Assembly (NCBI GenBank): GCA_946414115.1
Contig: CAMKNF010000002.1
Span: forward strand, 1-34,247
Length of the DNA stretch: 34,247 nt
Direction: 5' to 3'
DNA from: an uncultured Ruminococcus sp.
GTDB taxonomy: Bacteria > Bacillota > Clostridia > Oscillospirales > Acutalibacteraceae
Below the pieces are notes generated by a model that searched no databases, was not told the origin of the DNA, and saw only the letters and a program-made list of their open reading frames with translations. The position numbers and the translations under genes are program-made. Below are positions 1 through 7,238 of this stretch, one piece after another. Position 1 is the stretch's first letter, and each line of letters opens with the position of its first letter.

Positions 1-45
1 CCACCGAGATCTACACTCTTTCCCTACACGACGCTCTTCCGATCT
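1..45 (+). other. Illumina sequencing adapter left on contig end
   Basis: These 45 bases are identical to the 3' part of the Illumina TruSeq universal (P5) adapter, ending in the well-known GCTCTTCCGATCT. The lepA reading frame begins at the very next base. This is an untrimmed library artefact, not genomic DNA, and should be masked. Confidence 0.97.
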
Positions 46-1476
46 CTTGAAATCGTCCCTGTTGTCAACAAAATTGACTTGCCCAGCGCAGACCCCGACA
101 GGGTTATTCAGGAGATTGAGGACGTTATCGGAATCCCTGCCGAGGACGCACCGAAAATTTCGGCAAAGGCGGGAATCAACATTCACGCTGTTCTCGAAAA
201 GGTTGTTTCGGACATTCCTGCTCCGACAGGCGATATAAACGCACCGCTTCGTGCGCTGATTTTTGACAGCTACTACGACAGCTACAAGGGCGTTATCATA
301 TATGTAAGGCTCAAAGAAGGACAGATTCACCCGGGCGACGAATTTATGCTTATGGCTACGGGCAGTAAGTTTAATGTTGTTGAGTGCGGACTTATGCATG
401 CAACGCAGATGGAAAAGACCGACGGACTTTACGCAGGTGAGGTTGGCTATATTGCAGGCTCAATCAAAACGCTTGCCGATGCAAAGGTGGGCGACACCGT
501 AACACTTACGTCAAACCCTGCCGAAGAGCCTTTGCCCGGATACCGTGAGGCTCAGCCGATGGTATTCTGCGGTATTTATCCCGTTGACGGCGCAAAGTAC
601 GGCGACCTGAAGGACGCTCTTGAAAAGTTACAGCTTAATGATGCGGCTCTTTCGTTTGAGCCTGAAACCTCGGTTGCACTCGGCTTTGGTTTCCGTTGCG
701 GATTCCTCGGACTTCTGCATATGGAGATTATTCAGGAACGTCTTGAACGTGAATATCAGCTCGATTTGATTACAACCGCACCGAGCGTTATTTACAGAAT
801 CACACGCACAGACGGCACGGTTGAGATGATTGACAACCCCACAAACTACCCCGATCCCTCTCTCATTCAGACGGCAGAGGAGCCTGTTGCAGACGCACAT
901 ATCTACACGCCGAAGGAGTACGTCGGCAACATTATGGAGCTTTGTCAGGACAGGCGAGGAACGTTTGTTGATATGCAGTACATTGACGCTGACAGGGTGG
1001 ATTTGCACTACATTCTTCCGCTTGCCGAGATTATCTACGACTTTTTCGACACGCTCAAATCACGCACAAGGGGCTACGCTTCATTTGACTACGAGATGAA
1101 GGAGTATGTTCCGAGCCAGCTTGTAAAGCTTGACATTATGCTCAACGGCGAGGTTGTTGATGCACTTTCGTTCATCATTCACAAGGACAAGGCGTACGGC
1201 AGAGCGAGAAAAATGGCTGAAAAGCTCAAGGAGAAAATCCCCAGACAGCTGTTTGAAGTGCCGATTCAGGCTTGCATAGGCGGCAAAATCATAGCGAGAG
1301 AAACCGTTAAGGCTATGCGCAAGGACGTGCTTGCAAAGTGCTACGGCGGCGACATCAGCCGAAAGAAGAAACTTCTTGAAAAGCAGAAAGAGGGTAAAAA
1401 GCGTATGCGCCAGCTCGGCTCGGTAGAGGTTCCGCAGGAGGCGTTTATGGCTGTTTTGAAATTAGATACGGACTGA
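46..1476 (+). CDS. lepA: Elongation factor 4 (LepA), 5'-truncated
   Basis: Translational GTPase that binds the ribosome and back-translocates or remodels stalled elongation complexes. About 476 codons remain. The frame is open from the first base after the adapter and enters at the G4 motif (NKIDLP, around residues 9-14 of what is left), so about 120 N-terminal residues with the P-loop and switch regions are missing compared with the roughly 600-residue family length. Visible parts are the end of the G domain, domain II, the EF-G-like domains III and V (including FRCGFLGLLHMEI), and the LepA-specific C-terminal domain with CIGGKIIARETV and the basic stretch CYGGDISRKKKLLEKQKEGKKRMRQ (shown here only as a landmark, residues about 430-455). 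The truncation comes from the contig end, not from mutation. The first ATG/TTG inside the fragment is not a real start. Confidence 0.96.
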   Translation, partial: LEIVPVVNKIDLPSADPDRVIQEIEDVIGIPAEDAPKISAKAGINIHAVLEKVVSDIPAPTGDINAPLRALIFDSYYDSYKGVIIYVRLKEGQIHPGDEFMLMATGSKFNVVECGLMHATQMEKTDGLYAGEVGYIAGSIKTLADAKVGDTVTLTSNPAEEPLPGYREAQPMVFCGIYPVDGAKYGDLKDALEKLQLNDAALSFEPETSVALGFGFRCGFLGLLHMEIIQERLEREYQLDLITTAPSVIYRITRTDGTVEMIDNPTNYPDPSLIQTAEEPVADAHIYTPKEYVGNIMELCQDRRGTFVDMQYIDADRVDLHYILPLAEIIYDFFDTLKSRTRGYASFDYEMKEYVPSQLVKLDIMLNGEVVDALSFIIHKDKAYGRARKMAEKLKEKIPRQLFEVPIQACIGGKIIARETVKAMRKDVLAKCYGGDISRKKKLLEKQKEGKKRMRQLGSVEVPQEAFMAVLKLDTD

Positions 1477-1483
1477 TTTTATC

Positions 1484-1490
1484 AGGAGGA
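1484..1490 (+). promoter_or_regulatory. Orphan Shine-Dalgarno sequence after lepA
   Basis: A perfect AGGAGGA lies 7 bases after the lepA stop, where a ribosome binding site for a next operon gene would be. No start codon follows at normal distance, and the palindromic element at 1508 comes next. It may be a relic of a lost downstream gene (hemW often follows lepA in Clostridia; that link is inference). Confidence 0.4.
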
Positions 1491-1507
1491 ATTTTAACTT
1501 TATACAT

Positions 1508-1587
1508 TTAGGGCTTGTTTAGTAAATAGCGGAATGCACCAAAAGATTTGATTTTGTGCGTTTCGTCATTTATTAAGCAAGCCCTAA
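1508..1587. repeat. MITE-like palindromic element, about 76 bp
   Basis: The arms GGGCTTGTTTAGTAAAT and ATTTATTAAGCAAGCCC pair as imperfect inverted repeats, and inner GCACCAAAA/TTTTGTGC arms continue the stem. The outer ends GGGCTTG...CAAGCCC are flanked by TA on both sides (1509-1510 and 1585-1586), which resembles the TA target duplication of IS630/Tc1-type elements. It could also act as a transcription terminator for lepA. There is no coding capacity. Confidence 0.6.
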
Positions 1588-1650
1588 TATCTTTTTGTAA
1601 AATTATGAATTTATACAGATTTTTTTGGAAAATCTTCTTTTATCGTGCTT

Positions 1651-1656
1651 TATAAT
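1651..1656 (+). promoter_or_regulatory. Probable -10 element for the dockerin-CAP gene
   Basis: A perfect TATAAT lies 62 bases upstream of the start codon at 1719 in AT-rich DNA. The best -35 match, TTGGAA at 1625-1630, is 20 bases away, which is longer than ideal, so the pair is tentative. Confidence 0.4.
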
Positions 1657-1718
1657 ACAATCACGGATTAAAAAAGCAAATACATAAGTTTTTAATTTTT
1701 ACTTAAGGAGAGATAATA

Positions 1719-2534
1719 ATGTTAACAGAAAAATTAACAGCTAAAAAAGGAAAGTCATATTTATCGGGAATTCTTGCATTGTTGATGATGTTTGTTTTCA
1801 GCATCACAGCAGTTTCCGCAAAGGAGAGAGAGCCTATTCCGGGTGATGTTGACTTGGATTCGGAAGTTACAGTTGCTGATGCTACGCTGATTCAAAAGTA
1901 TTTAGCAAGGATTTGTGACCTGTCTGATGCTCAGTTGGAAAATGCAGATACAGACAAGGACGGACATATCAGTATTATTGATGCCACTCGCATTCAGGAA
2001 TATCTGGTTTACGGGAGAGAGCTTGACCGGAAAGAACCGGAAGAAACTACTGCTGCAACACAGCCCACAACACAGCCTACAACAGAAATTACTGCTCATC
2101 GTGTATACCCTACGGAGCCTAAAGAAACCGAACCATTTGAAAACCTTACATACAGTGAAAAATATGCAAAGGAAGTCCTTGATTTAATCAATGAAGAGAG
2201 AGCAAAAGTCGGCGCAGCTCCTTTGGCGGCTGATGATACTTTGAATGAGGTTGCAAAAATAAGAGCTAAAGAAATTTCAACTTACTTCTCTCACACAAGA
2301 CCGGATGGTTCAAGCTGTTTTTCCGCTATTGAGGGTTTAAACATTAAGTGGAAGGCTCTGGGTGAAAATATTGCCGGCGGTTTTGACGAACCTACTCGTG
2401 TAATGAACGCTTGGATGCATTCGGAAGGACACCGTGCAAACATCTTAAACGATACTTTTGAGATTGTCGGCATTGCTTGCTATAATTATAACGGAAACTA
2501 TTATTGGGTTCAGTATTTTATGGCTGAATGGTAA
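1719..2534 (+). CDS. Secreted dockerin - CAP (SCP/PR1-like) protein
   Basis: A 271-residue exported protein. Residues 1-34 form a signal peptide (basic start, hydrophobic run, cleavage probably after AVSA). Residues about 42-97 are a type I dockerin with two Ca-binding repeats (GDVDLDSEVTVADATLIQKY and a second copy at DTDKDGHISIIDATRIQEY). A Thr/Pro/Gln linker spans about 104-138. Residues about 147-271 are a CAP domain with the family signatures SHTRPDG (His192), GENIA (Glu216) and HSEGHRANIL (His238). Dockerins bind cohesins on a scaffoldin or cell-wall protein, so the CAP domain is probably displayed on such a complex; its biochemical activity is not evident. The ATG is chosen because AAGGAG ends 8 bases upstream. 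The dockerin is N-terminal, which is less usual than a C-terminal one. Confidence 0.9.
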   Translation: MLTEKLTAKKGKSYLSGILALLMMFVFSITAVSAKEREPIPGDVDLDSEVTVADATLIQKYLARICDLSDAQLENADTDKDGHISIIDATRIQEYLVYGRELDRKEPEETTAATQPTTQPTTEITAHRVYPTEPKETEPFENLTYSEKYAKEVLDLINEERAKVGAAPLAADDTLNEVAKIRAKEISTYFSHTRPDGSSCFSAIEGLNIKWKALGENIAGGFDEPTRVMNAWMHSEGHRANILNDTFEIVGIACYNYNGNYYWVQYFMAEW

Positions 2535-2538
2535 TACA

Positions 2539-2584
2539 AAAGGTCGGGCAACCGTTTAGCGGTTAAACCCGACCTTTGTTTTTT
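2539..2584 (+). terminator. Rho-independent terminator, possibly bidirectional
   Basis: AAAGGTCGGG (2539-2548) pairs with CCCGACCTTT (2568-2577), with inner AACCG/CGGTT pairing, and is followed by TGTTTTTTATTT. It sits 4 bases after the dockerin-CAP stop. The opposite strand ends in TTTTGTATT, so it may also stop fba transcription from the other side. Confidence 0.85.
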
Positions 2585-2606
2585 ATTTACATTCAGTTGT
2601 GCAGAA

Positions 2607-3473
2607 TTATGCCTTGCCAACCGAGCCGAAGAGTTCCATTTTCTCCTTAACAGTAGCCTTGATAGCCTCTGCGCCGGGAGCGAGGAGCTTTCTGGGGTCA
2701 AAGCCCTTGCCCTGAAGGTCCTTGCCTGCTTCAATGTATTCTCTTGTTGCTGCTGCAAATGCGAGCTGGCACTCTGTGTTTACGTTAATCTTTGAAACGC
2801 CGAGAGAGATTGCCTTCTTAATCATATCGGCAGGAATGCCTGTGCCTCCGTGTAGTACGAGGGGCATTTCGCCTGTGAGCTGCTGAATAGCGTCGAGTGT
2901 TTCAAAGCTTAAGCCCTGCCAGTTTTCGGGATATTTGCCGTGAATGTTGCCGATACCTGCTGCGAGCATTGTAACGCCGAGGTCTGCAATCTGCTTGCAT
3001 TCCTGCGGATCTGCACATTCGCCTGCACCGATAACGCCGTCTTCCTCGCCGCCGATTGAGCCAACCTCAGCCTCAAGTGAAAGACCGAGCTTTTCGCAGG
3101 TTGCAACGAGTTCCTTTGTCTTTTCAATGTTCTCCTCAATCGGATAGTGTGAGCCGTCGAACATTACTGAGCTGAAGCCTGCTTCGATACAAGCCTTTGC
3201 GCCTTCGTATGAGCCATGGTCAAGGTGAAGTGCAACGGGAACTGTGATGTTAAGCTCCTCGAGCATACCGTTTACCATACCTACTACTGTCTTGTAGCCG
3301 CACATATATTTTCCTGCGCCCTCGGAAACACCGAGAATTACGGGAGAGTTAAGCTCCTGTGCTGTTAAAAGAATTGACTTTGTCCATTCAAGGTTGTTGA
3401 TGTTGAACTGACCTACTGCATAGTGGCCTGCCTTTGCTTTTGTAAGCATTTCTTTAGCATTTACTAATGGCAT
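2607..3473 (-). CDS. fba: Class II fructose-1,6-bisphosphate aldolase
   Basis: A 288-residue cytoplasmic glycolytic enzyme that reversibly splits fructose 1,6-bisphosphate into dihydroxyacetone phosphate and glyceraldehyde 3-phosphate using Zn. The length is typical for the class II family. Visible active-site motifs are HLDHG (catalytic Asp85, Zn ligand His86), EAEVG (around residue 134), GNIHGKY (Zn ligand His178), LHGGTG (His208) and the phosphate-binding NVNTE (residues about 230-234). The start is supported by AAGGAAG at 3480-3486 on the minus strand. The gene is single, with its own candidate promoter upstream and the shared terminator at 2539 downstream. A tagatose-bisphosphate aldolase of the same fold is the main alternative, but a lone, promoter-bearing copy with these motifs fits the glycolytic enzyme better. 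Confidence 0.95.
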   Translation of the reverse strand: MPLVNAKEMLTKAKAGHYAVGQFNINNLEWTKSILLTAQELNSPVILGVSEGAGKYMCGYKTVVGMVNGMLEELNITVPVALHLDHGSYEGAKACIEAGFSSVMFDGSHYPIEENIEKTKELVATCEKLGLSLEAEVGSIGGEEDGVIGAGECADPQECKQIADLGVTMLAAGIGNIHGKYPENWQGLSFETLDAIQQLTGEMPLVLHGGTGIPADMIKKAISLGVSKINVNTECQLAFAAATREYIEAGKDLQGKGFDPRKLLAPGAEAIKATVKEKMELFGSVGKA

Positions 3474-3535
3474 TTTAATCTTCCTTTTGTAAAAAATTTC
3501 AGCAGAAAAACGTCTTTCCCTGTTGAGTTATTTTT

Positions 3536-3564
3536 ATTATACAATATATTTTTTTAAATATAAA
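3536..3564 (-). promoter_or_regulatory. Candidate fba promoter
   Basis: On the minus strand a perfect TATAAT (plus 3536-3541) has a weak -35, TTTATA (plus 3559-3564), 17 bases upstream. It lies about 65 bases before the fba start in very AT-rich DNA. Confidence 0.45.
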
Positions 3565-3688
3565 GCCTTTTGCGCAAACTTTTTGATAATTTTTTAACAA
3601 TTTATCAATTTGCCTTGTTTATCGGCGCATTTTGATGAATAATCACGAAATTTTCAGAATTTACTCACACACTTGTTTCATAACTTTG

Positions 3689-3717
3689 TTGATTTTAAAA
3701 ATATTAAGATGTATAAT
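3689..3717 (+). promoter_or_regulatory. Candidate promoter for the htrA-type gene
   Basis: TTGATT (3689-3694), 17-base spacer, TATAAT (3712-3717). The same TTGATT-N17 arrangement recurs at three other promoters in the window. If this drives the protease gene, the transcript has a leader of about 420 bases containing the whole of repeat copy A. Confidence 0.6.
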
Positions 3718-3731
3718 TAAACTATAATTTA

Positions 3732-4103
3732 GCCGAGTGCCTCGGCGGGCAAATCAAGTGGAAAAGTCGGTTTGTTAGGAGAAAATTGCAGCCCGAATTT
3801 TAAGTTGATATTTAGGTGACGTTTCGGGACGTCAAGGTGATTCCCATATTAGGGGAAATGTCGCAAAGCGACAAAAGGGTTGCCGTTTTCGCAGAAAAGC
3901 CGTCCCCTACGGATATAGAGGAAACGTTTGTTTTTAATCGTAGGGACACGGCGTGCCGTGTCCGCAGTGGCAATCAAACTATACCGATTAGATTGTAGTT
4001 ATAAAGGAAAACAAACCTTTCCGTAGGGGACGGTTTCCCAGACGTCCCAATGTATAAAATGTGAAACAATTTATACATTATGGCGAACACAGTTCGCCGC
4101 TAC
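3732..4103 (+). repeat. Modular hairpin repeat, copy A
   Basis: First of three related elements in the window (also at 9331 and 11886). The order is: hairpin GCCGAG-TGC-CTCGGC; a CAAATC/GGTTTG stem; a GTTTCGGGACGTC...CCGTCCCCTACGG module interrupted here by about 60 bases containing GTCGC-AAA-GCGAC; GAAACGTTTGT; a GTAGGGACACGGCGTGCCGTGTCC cassette (3939-3963); an inverted module CTTTCCGTAGGGGACGG...ACGTCCC (4017-4048); an AT-rich hairpin with an 11-base loop (4049-4079); and GGCGAA/TTCGCC. No plausible coding frame is present, and short ORFs here are accidental. Confidence 0.85.
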
Positions 4104-4140
4104 ATTTATAAACTTTAAATACCGAACAGGAGATAAAAAT

Positions 4141-5916
4141 ATGGACAACAATAATAACTTTGAAAACGGTTTTTACGGCTCTGCTCCGCAAAAGCCATTT
4201 ACCGATAAAAGCAGTGACGTTCCCGTAAATCCGCAGGCTTTTTCAGGCGAGGGTGAGAGCGTTAATCAGACTGAACAGACTGCGTTTGATGAGCAGAATG
4301 TGCAGAGCATAAACACTGTACCCGAACAGATGCAGAATGTCAATTACAGCAACGAGCCTTTCGGTGCGGAAAATCAGACTGCACCCGTGCAGAATACTCC
4401 CGAGGTACATAACGCACCGCAGGGAGCATATCGGCAGAATCCCGATTATGCCTATCCACAGCACAATGACTATTCAAATCCGCAGTATTCGGCAAGGGTG
4501 AATTATCAGCAGAACGGAATGCCCGTTCAGAATAATTACGGCGGTCAGAATGTAAATTACGGTGGCTGCAATCCACAGTATCAGTACAATCCTAATCCGC
4601 AGAATTACAACCCGAATTATCAGAATAACCGGAATATGCCTCCGCAGTACAATGCATATGCGCCTTATCCGCCGATGCCGCCGAGACCTCCGAAAAAGAA
4701 GGCGAACGCCGGACTTATTGCCCTTATTGTTGTGCTTTGCGTTCTGCTTGTGGGAAGTATGGCTGGATTTTTCGTTTATTTTGTGTCGGAAAACAGCAAA
4801 AAGCAAGACGACAATTCAAGCAACAGCTATAGCTTTACGATGCCGAATTACGGCTATAATATCCCGAGCACAGAGCCGACAACTGCTCCTGTTTCCGAGC
4901 ACAAGGAGTCGGACTACAGCGACAAGGCTGATGCAAATTACAAGGGCGTTGTGCTTGAAAGCAAACCGAAGGACGCTGACACAAACAAAAGCTATACGGC
5001 TGAATCCGCATTTAACAAGGTGTCGGATTCCGTTGTCGGAATTGTCGGCTACACAGATGAAATCACAACTGTTGAAAATTCTGCAACGCAGGGCAGCGGA
5101 ATTATCCTTACCTCTGACGGATATGTTGTAACGAACGCCCACGTTATCGGCAACAGCAAGACGCAATATCTTTTGCAGGTCGTAACCTCCGACGGCAAGA
5201 CCTACAATGCAGGCGTAGTGGGCTACGACTCGAGAACCGATATTGCAGTGCTCAAAATGGACGACGCAAAAGACCTTAAAGCCGCAACCTTCGGTAACTC
5301 GGAAAATATTGAGCTTGGCGAGGATATTATCGTTGTCGGCAACCCCGGCGGACTTGATTATCAGAACTCAATTACAAAGGGTATAGTTTCGGCTGTTGAC
5401 AGAAAAATGTCGTCAACGAGCCTTGTAAAATACATTCAGACCGACGCCGCAATCAACCCCGGTAACTCGGGCGGACCGATTGTGAACCTCTACGGTCAGG
5501 TTGTCGGCATTGCAACCGCTAAAATCGTTTCCGAAAAGTACGAGGGAATGGGCTTTGCAATTCCGTCTGCGACTGCAAAGGATATAATTGACACGCTTAT
5601 GAAAAAGGGTTATGTCGAGGGCAGAGTTAAGATTGGAATTACGGGCAGTAATGTTTCGTCAGATGTTGCTTCGGCTTACGGTATTCCGATGGGAATAATG
5701 GTTGACGAGATTTCAAAGGACGGTCCGTGCTACGGAACAGAGCTTAAGACCGATGATATTATTACGGGTGTTGACGACAAAGAAATTCAGTCGTTCAGCG
5801 ATATTTACGAGATACTCGAAACTCACAAGCCGGGCGATAAGATTGTGATTAAGTATTACAGAATGTCGGATCAGTCTACAGGCGAGGTAGAGGTTACGCT
5901 TGCCGAGGATAAGTAA
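4141..5916 (+). CDS. Membrane-anchored HtrA/DegP-type serine protease with PDZ domain
   Basis: A 591-residue surface quality-control protease. Residues 1-180 are a cytoplasmic disordered tail rich in Asn, Gln, Pro and Tyr with no cysteine until 143. A KKK stop precedes one membrane segment (about 190-214). Residues about 215-285 are a low-complexity extracellular linker. The trypsin-like domain (about 286-485) has the triad His334 (TNAHVIG), Asp367 (SRTDIAV) and Ser443 (NPGNSGGP). One PDZ domain (about 495-588) follows. This layout matches Firmicutes HtrA/YyxA/YkdA proteins, but the roughly 185-residue N/Q-rich tail is much longer than in Bacillus. CAGGAG at 4127-4132 fixes the ATG. It is expected to degrade or refold misfolded exported proteins, and in this group is often stress-induced. 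The upstream leader contains repeat copy A. Confidence 0.93.
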   Translation: MDNNNNFENGFYGSAPQKPFTDKSSDVPVNPQAFSGEGESVNQTEQTAFDEQNVQSINTVPEQMQNVNYSNEPFGAENQTAPVQNTPEVHNAPQGAYRQNPDYAYPQHNDYSNPQYSARVNYQQNGMPVQNNYGGQNVNYGGCNPQYQYNPNPQNYNPNYQNNRNMPPQYNAYAPYPPMPPRPPKKKANAGLIALIVVLCVLLVGSMAGFFVYFVSENSKKQDDNSSNSYSFTMPNYGYNIPSTEPTTAPVSEHKESDYSDKADANYKGVVLESKPKDADTNKSYTAESAFNKVSDSVVGIVGYTDEITTVENSATQGSGIILTSDGYVVTNAHVIGNSKTQYLLQVVTSDGKTYNAGVVGYDSRTDIAVLKMDDAKDLKAATFGNSENIELGEDIIVVGNPGGLDYQNSITKGIVSAVDRKMSSTSLVKYIQTDAAINPGNSGGPIVNLYGQVVGIATAKIVSEKYEGMGFAIPSATAKDIIDTLMKKGYVEGRVKIGITGSNVSSDVASAYGIPMGIMVDEISKDGPCYGTELKTDDIITGVDDKEIQSFSDIYEILETHKPGDKIVIKYYRMSDQSTGEVEVTLAEDK

Positions 5917-5922
5917 TTTATT

Positions 5923-5962
5923 AATGCGGAATTCGGAATTAGCGGTCGCTTCGCTCCGAATT
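5923..5962. repeat. Palindromic repeat of the AATTCGGAGCG type, orientation 1
   Basis: AATGCGGAATTCGGAATTAG followed by CGGTCGCTTCGCTCCGAATT. A reverse-complement relative lies at 9635-9687 beside repeat copy B. The element starts 7 bases after the protease stop and has no coding capacity. Confidence 0.65.
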
Positions 5963-6006
5963 ACGCAGGCTCGGTCGTTTTCGGCGGCTCGTAGAGTGAG
6001 CTGAAT

Positions 6007-6123
6007 ATGTTGCTCAATATAATGGGCGAGGGCGTTTACCACATCTACGACTACCGGCTTTTCTACAGAAATCTTGAAAAAAACGTTCAGACACGCCTTA
6101 ACGCATATCTGAACGATGAATAA
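6007..6123 (+). pseudogene. 38-codon ORF, possible gene remnant
   Basis: ATG to TAA encoding 38 residues rich in Tyr, Asn and Leu (ends RLNAYLNDE). Codon use resembles the GC-richer genes of the window, unlike the surrounding AT-rich spacer. There is no convincing ribosome binding site, and the frame is closed upstream by TAG at 5992. It looks like the 3' end of a lost gene next to a repeat, but I do not recognise the protein and it could be chance. Confidence 0.25.
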
Positions 6124-6138
6124 CTAACATAAAATAAT

Positions 6139-6162
6139 GCAAGCTCAATTTGCAGAGCTTGC
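6139..6162. terminator. GCAAGCTC/GAGCTTGC hairpin
   Basis: A perfect 8-bp stem with an 8-base loop downstream of the protease gene and its flanking remnant. No strong T run follows, so its role as a terminator is uncertain. Confidence 0.35.
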
Positions 6163-6181
6163 AGAGATAGTGTATGATTGT

Positions 6182-6225
6182 ACAGCAAGAACCATCTAGA
6201 TTAACATCCGGATGGTTCTTACTGT
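6182..6225. terminator. 15-bp stem inverted repeat between convergent genes
   Basis: ACAGCAAGAACCATC (6182-6196) pairs with GATGGTTCTTACTGT (6211-6225) with one G-T pair and a 14-base loop. It lies between the plus-strand protease gene and the 3' end of the minus-strand gene at 6246, where a bidirectional terminator is expected. T runs on either side are weak. Confidence 0.6.
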
Positions 6226-6245
6226 AATTTAGTCAAAAATTATAT

Positions 6246-7073
6246 CTAAAACATAAATAAACAAAATGCAATTACCGAAACAGCTAATAAAATAAATATT
6301 ACTAAATAAATTATCCACAGCGTTTTGTTCTTTTTTGTGTTTAAGAAAATGAAAATCAATCCCATCATTAATACAATGCAAAAAGCTAATGACAAGTTCA
6401 TTGCAATTAGGAATTTAAAATCTATACTGGGCTGAGTAGCAGCGTTATAGTTTATAGTGATTAAAGAAAAAATTGCAACTATTATTCCCATTAAAGCAAG
6501 TACATTAGAATATATTTTATGCGACATTGTGTCAATATCTTCTTTTGCTTCTTTAATTGTTTTGTCAACGTCTTTGATTTGTTTGCTGTACTCGGTTTCA
6601 TAATTGCCAAAACCAACATATTCCTGTTCATTATTAAAGGAAGCATTCTGTTGTTTATCATATGTAATATCAGGTTCTTCCGATAGTGTTTCAAACATAA
6701 TTTGTGCTATTTTTGTATTTCGTTCAATAGAAATAATATTACAGGAAATATTCTGTACACGAAGGAAAATAAATGTAGAGTGACCGGGGTGGTAACGTGG
6801 TGCATCTACACGCAGACCTTGTCTCATTCTGGAATTTTTTTCAGATACAATGCCTATAAGGTTATATGGCATATTTATCTTTTCTTTTGTTTTAACAAAA
6901 ATAGTTTCATTTGGCTTGAGATTATAGTTGTCAATACCTTTGCTGTTTTCAGCTAATATTTTGTCAACTGTTAAGTCATAAGAAACGCAATTTAAATTGT
7001 TCTCGTTATAGTTTTCTGATATTAAATTTTCTTGTTCTACTTTTTTTCGAATGTTTTTATCAACTAAAATCAT
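6246..7073 (-). CDS. Degenerate dCTP deaminase/dUTPase-like domain fused to three membrane segments
   Basis: A 275-residue protein. Residues 1-155 follow the dCTP deaminase/trimeric dUTPase fold: SYDLTVDKI (31-39), LKPNETIFVKTKEKINMPYNL region (52-72), NSRMRQGLRV (80-89), HPGHST (95-100) and KIAQIMFETL (121-130). By my alignment, key deaminase residues are altered: the RSS of the RSSLAR motif reads KNS, the catalytic Glu of the ITLEF strand is Arg105, and the Asp before PG is His95. Arg84 and Ser81 are kept. Residues about 158-186 are a charged helix, then membrane segments at about 187-209, 220-244 and 251-275. It is probably an inactive nucleotide-binding or sensing domain on the inner face of the membrane, not an enzyme (inference). 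AGAGG at 7081-7085 supports the ATG. It is isolated, AT-rich and in AT-rich flanks, suggesting acquisition by transfer. I know no named family with this layout. Confidence 0.7.
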   Translation of the reverse strand: MILVDKNIRKKVEQENLISENYNENNLNCVSYDLTVDKILAENSKGIDNYNLKPNETIFVKTKEKINMPYNLIGIVSEKNSRMRQGLRVDAPRYHPGHSTFIFLRVQNISCNIISIERNTKIAQIMFETLSEEPDITYDKQQNASFNNEQEYVGFGNYETEYSKQIKDVDKTIKEAKEDIDTMSHKIYSNVLALMGIIVAIFSLITINYNAATQPSIDFKFLIAMNLSLAFCIVLMMGLIFIFLNTKKNKTLWIIYLVIFILLAVSVIAFCLFMF

Positions 7074-7238
7074 GTAATCGCCTCTAACTTTGCGTTGACA
7101 CTATAAAAACACTAATTATATATAATTATACTAGATTTTGATAAAATTAACATAGGCAAATATAACAAATATTATAAATTATTTTTGTGATTTGTATAGA
7201 AATCGTATTGCTTATATTAAAATTACACTTAAAAAATA

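Noticed and set aside
628..1008. Antisense ORF in lepA
   Set aside because: It overlaps a clearly conserved gene, has no start signals and no recognisable product.
3816..3998. 60-codon ORF inside repeat copy A
   Set aside because: The frame is created by hairpin DNA and is not kept in copies B and C.
4474..4806. Antisense ORF opposite the protease N terminus
   Set aside because: It arises from the Asn/Gln/Pro/Tyr-rich codons on the opposite strand; Arg/Ile-rich low-complexity product, no ribosome binding site.
6246..7073. Annotation as an active dCTP deaminase
   Set aside because: The catalytic Glu and other active-site residues are replaced and a membrane module is attached; a housekeeping enzyme is unlikely.
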